DNA of 64,000 bases. It comes from Pegoplata infirma (Eukaryota; Arthropoda; Insecta; Diptera; Anthomyiidae). The position numbers were made by a program, and so were the translations under genes. Below, one piece after another: positions 63,754 to 64,000 of this stretch. Below the pieces are notes generated by a model. That model was not told where the DNA came from. It saw only the letters and a program-made list of their open reading frames with translations, and did not search any database. The DNA is taken from NCBI GenBank assembly GCA_963921195.1, contig OY992540.1, positions 177,415,896 through 177,479,895 of the forward strand. Reading direction: 5' to 3'. Every line of letters begins with the position of its first letter. Positions within the stretch are counted from its first letter, which is position 1.

Positions 63754-64000
63754 GTTCCAATCTGGACTCAAAAATAAATAATTCAAATTTTTGTTGTGAC
63801 TCTTTAACTAAATCAACCCAATTAAATGAAATTTGTTATTAGGAAATATCCACTCAAACAGATGAGTGCATTGAATCCTTACCAAAACGAAAACTTTACT
63901 CCCTTGATTTTTCCAACGATACATATTCTTTACACCGAACACCTACACTAAAAATTATGAAATGCAGACAACGTTTCAAAAAGCGAAATTATTTCCGAAA
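63681..64000 (+). pseudogene. pol: Start of pol of LTR element 3, with an in-frame stop
   Basis: The -1 frame entered at the slippery site stays open for 53 codons, meets TAG at 63840-63842, and is then open to the window end, where R-Q-R-F-K-K-R resembles the basic segment preceding protease in pol of element 1 (R-Q-R-F-K-Q-R). The frame is therefore right and one stop codon interrupts it. The copy may be dead or may need readthrough. The rest lies outside the window. Confidence 0.55.

Larger units (their letters stand above)
60668..64000 (+). mobile_element. LTR element 3, 5' part (continues beyond the window)
   Basis: Primer site, leader of about 750 bp, intact gag, and the beginning of pol. 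It belongs to the same lineage as elements 1 and 2, judged by the Gag core, paired zinc motifs and identical slippery site. Base use is AT-richer than element 1. Confidence 0.75.

Overview
The window looks like AT-rich, repeat-dense heterochromatin from a dipteran insect, most likely a calyptrate (muscoid) fly. The clues are Jockey-type LINEs, Gypsy-type LTR elements primed by tRNA-Lys with very long LTRs (as in the Ulysses/Osvaldo group of Drosophila), a 64-nt intron, and the density of nested AT-rich MITEs. I find no secure host protein-coding gene. Almost every supportable feature is a mobile element or a fragment of one.

Layout. 1-6.9 kb: a tRNA-like sequence, degenerate repeats, and an A/CAA-rich stretch followed by what is probably the 5' LTR of LTR element 1. 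6.9-12.1 kb: LTR element 1 (PBS, 1.9-kb leader, intact gag, pol frameshifted and truncated inside RT). 12.1-15.2 kb: an inverted-repeat element, a MITE and a dead Tc1-like transposon. 15.7-31.4 kb: a nest of short DNA elements. These are a 300-bp family with 7-bp target duplications (E, at least ten copies), hAT-like MITEs with 8-bp duplications, and TA-targeting elements ending CACTCA or CACGCA (D, X, Y) inserted into each other and into themselves, plus a 1.95-kb near-perfect palindrome. 31.9-54.6 kb: a broken X element split by a 9.8-kb AGTGG-ended transposon (itself carrying a Jockey LINE and the end of an intron-containing gene), then by LTR element 2, a 154-bp palindrome and a 1.45-kb AGTGG-ended element. 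54.6-58.2 kb: inverted repeats and a 1.5-kb minisatellite. 60.7-64 kb: the 5' part of LTR element 3.

The standout is LTR element 2 (42038-52822, minus strand). It has 2.59-kb LTRs that differ in length by one T, a 4-bp TAAG duplication, complete gag and pol, and a Gag whose N-terminus carries a complete RING-H2 finger with the residues expected of an active E3 ubiquitin ligase. The Gags of the two related elements here lack it. All three elements place a GGGAAA(C/T) slippery heptamer in the correct phase just after the Gag zinc-binding region, with pol in the -1 frame, so Gag-Pol is predicted to be made by -1 ribosomal frameshifting. The Jockey element instead couples its two ORFs by an overlapping TAATG.

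Everything was read by eye. Family names rest on motifs and ends, and copy boundaries backed by target-site duplications are the firmest coordinates.
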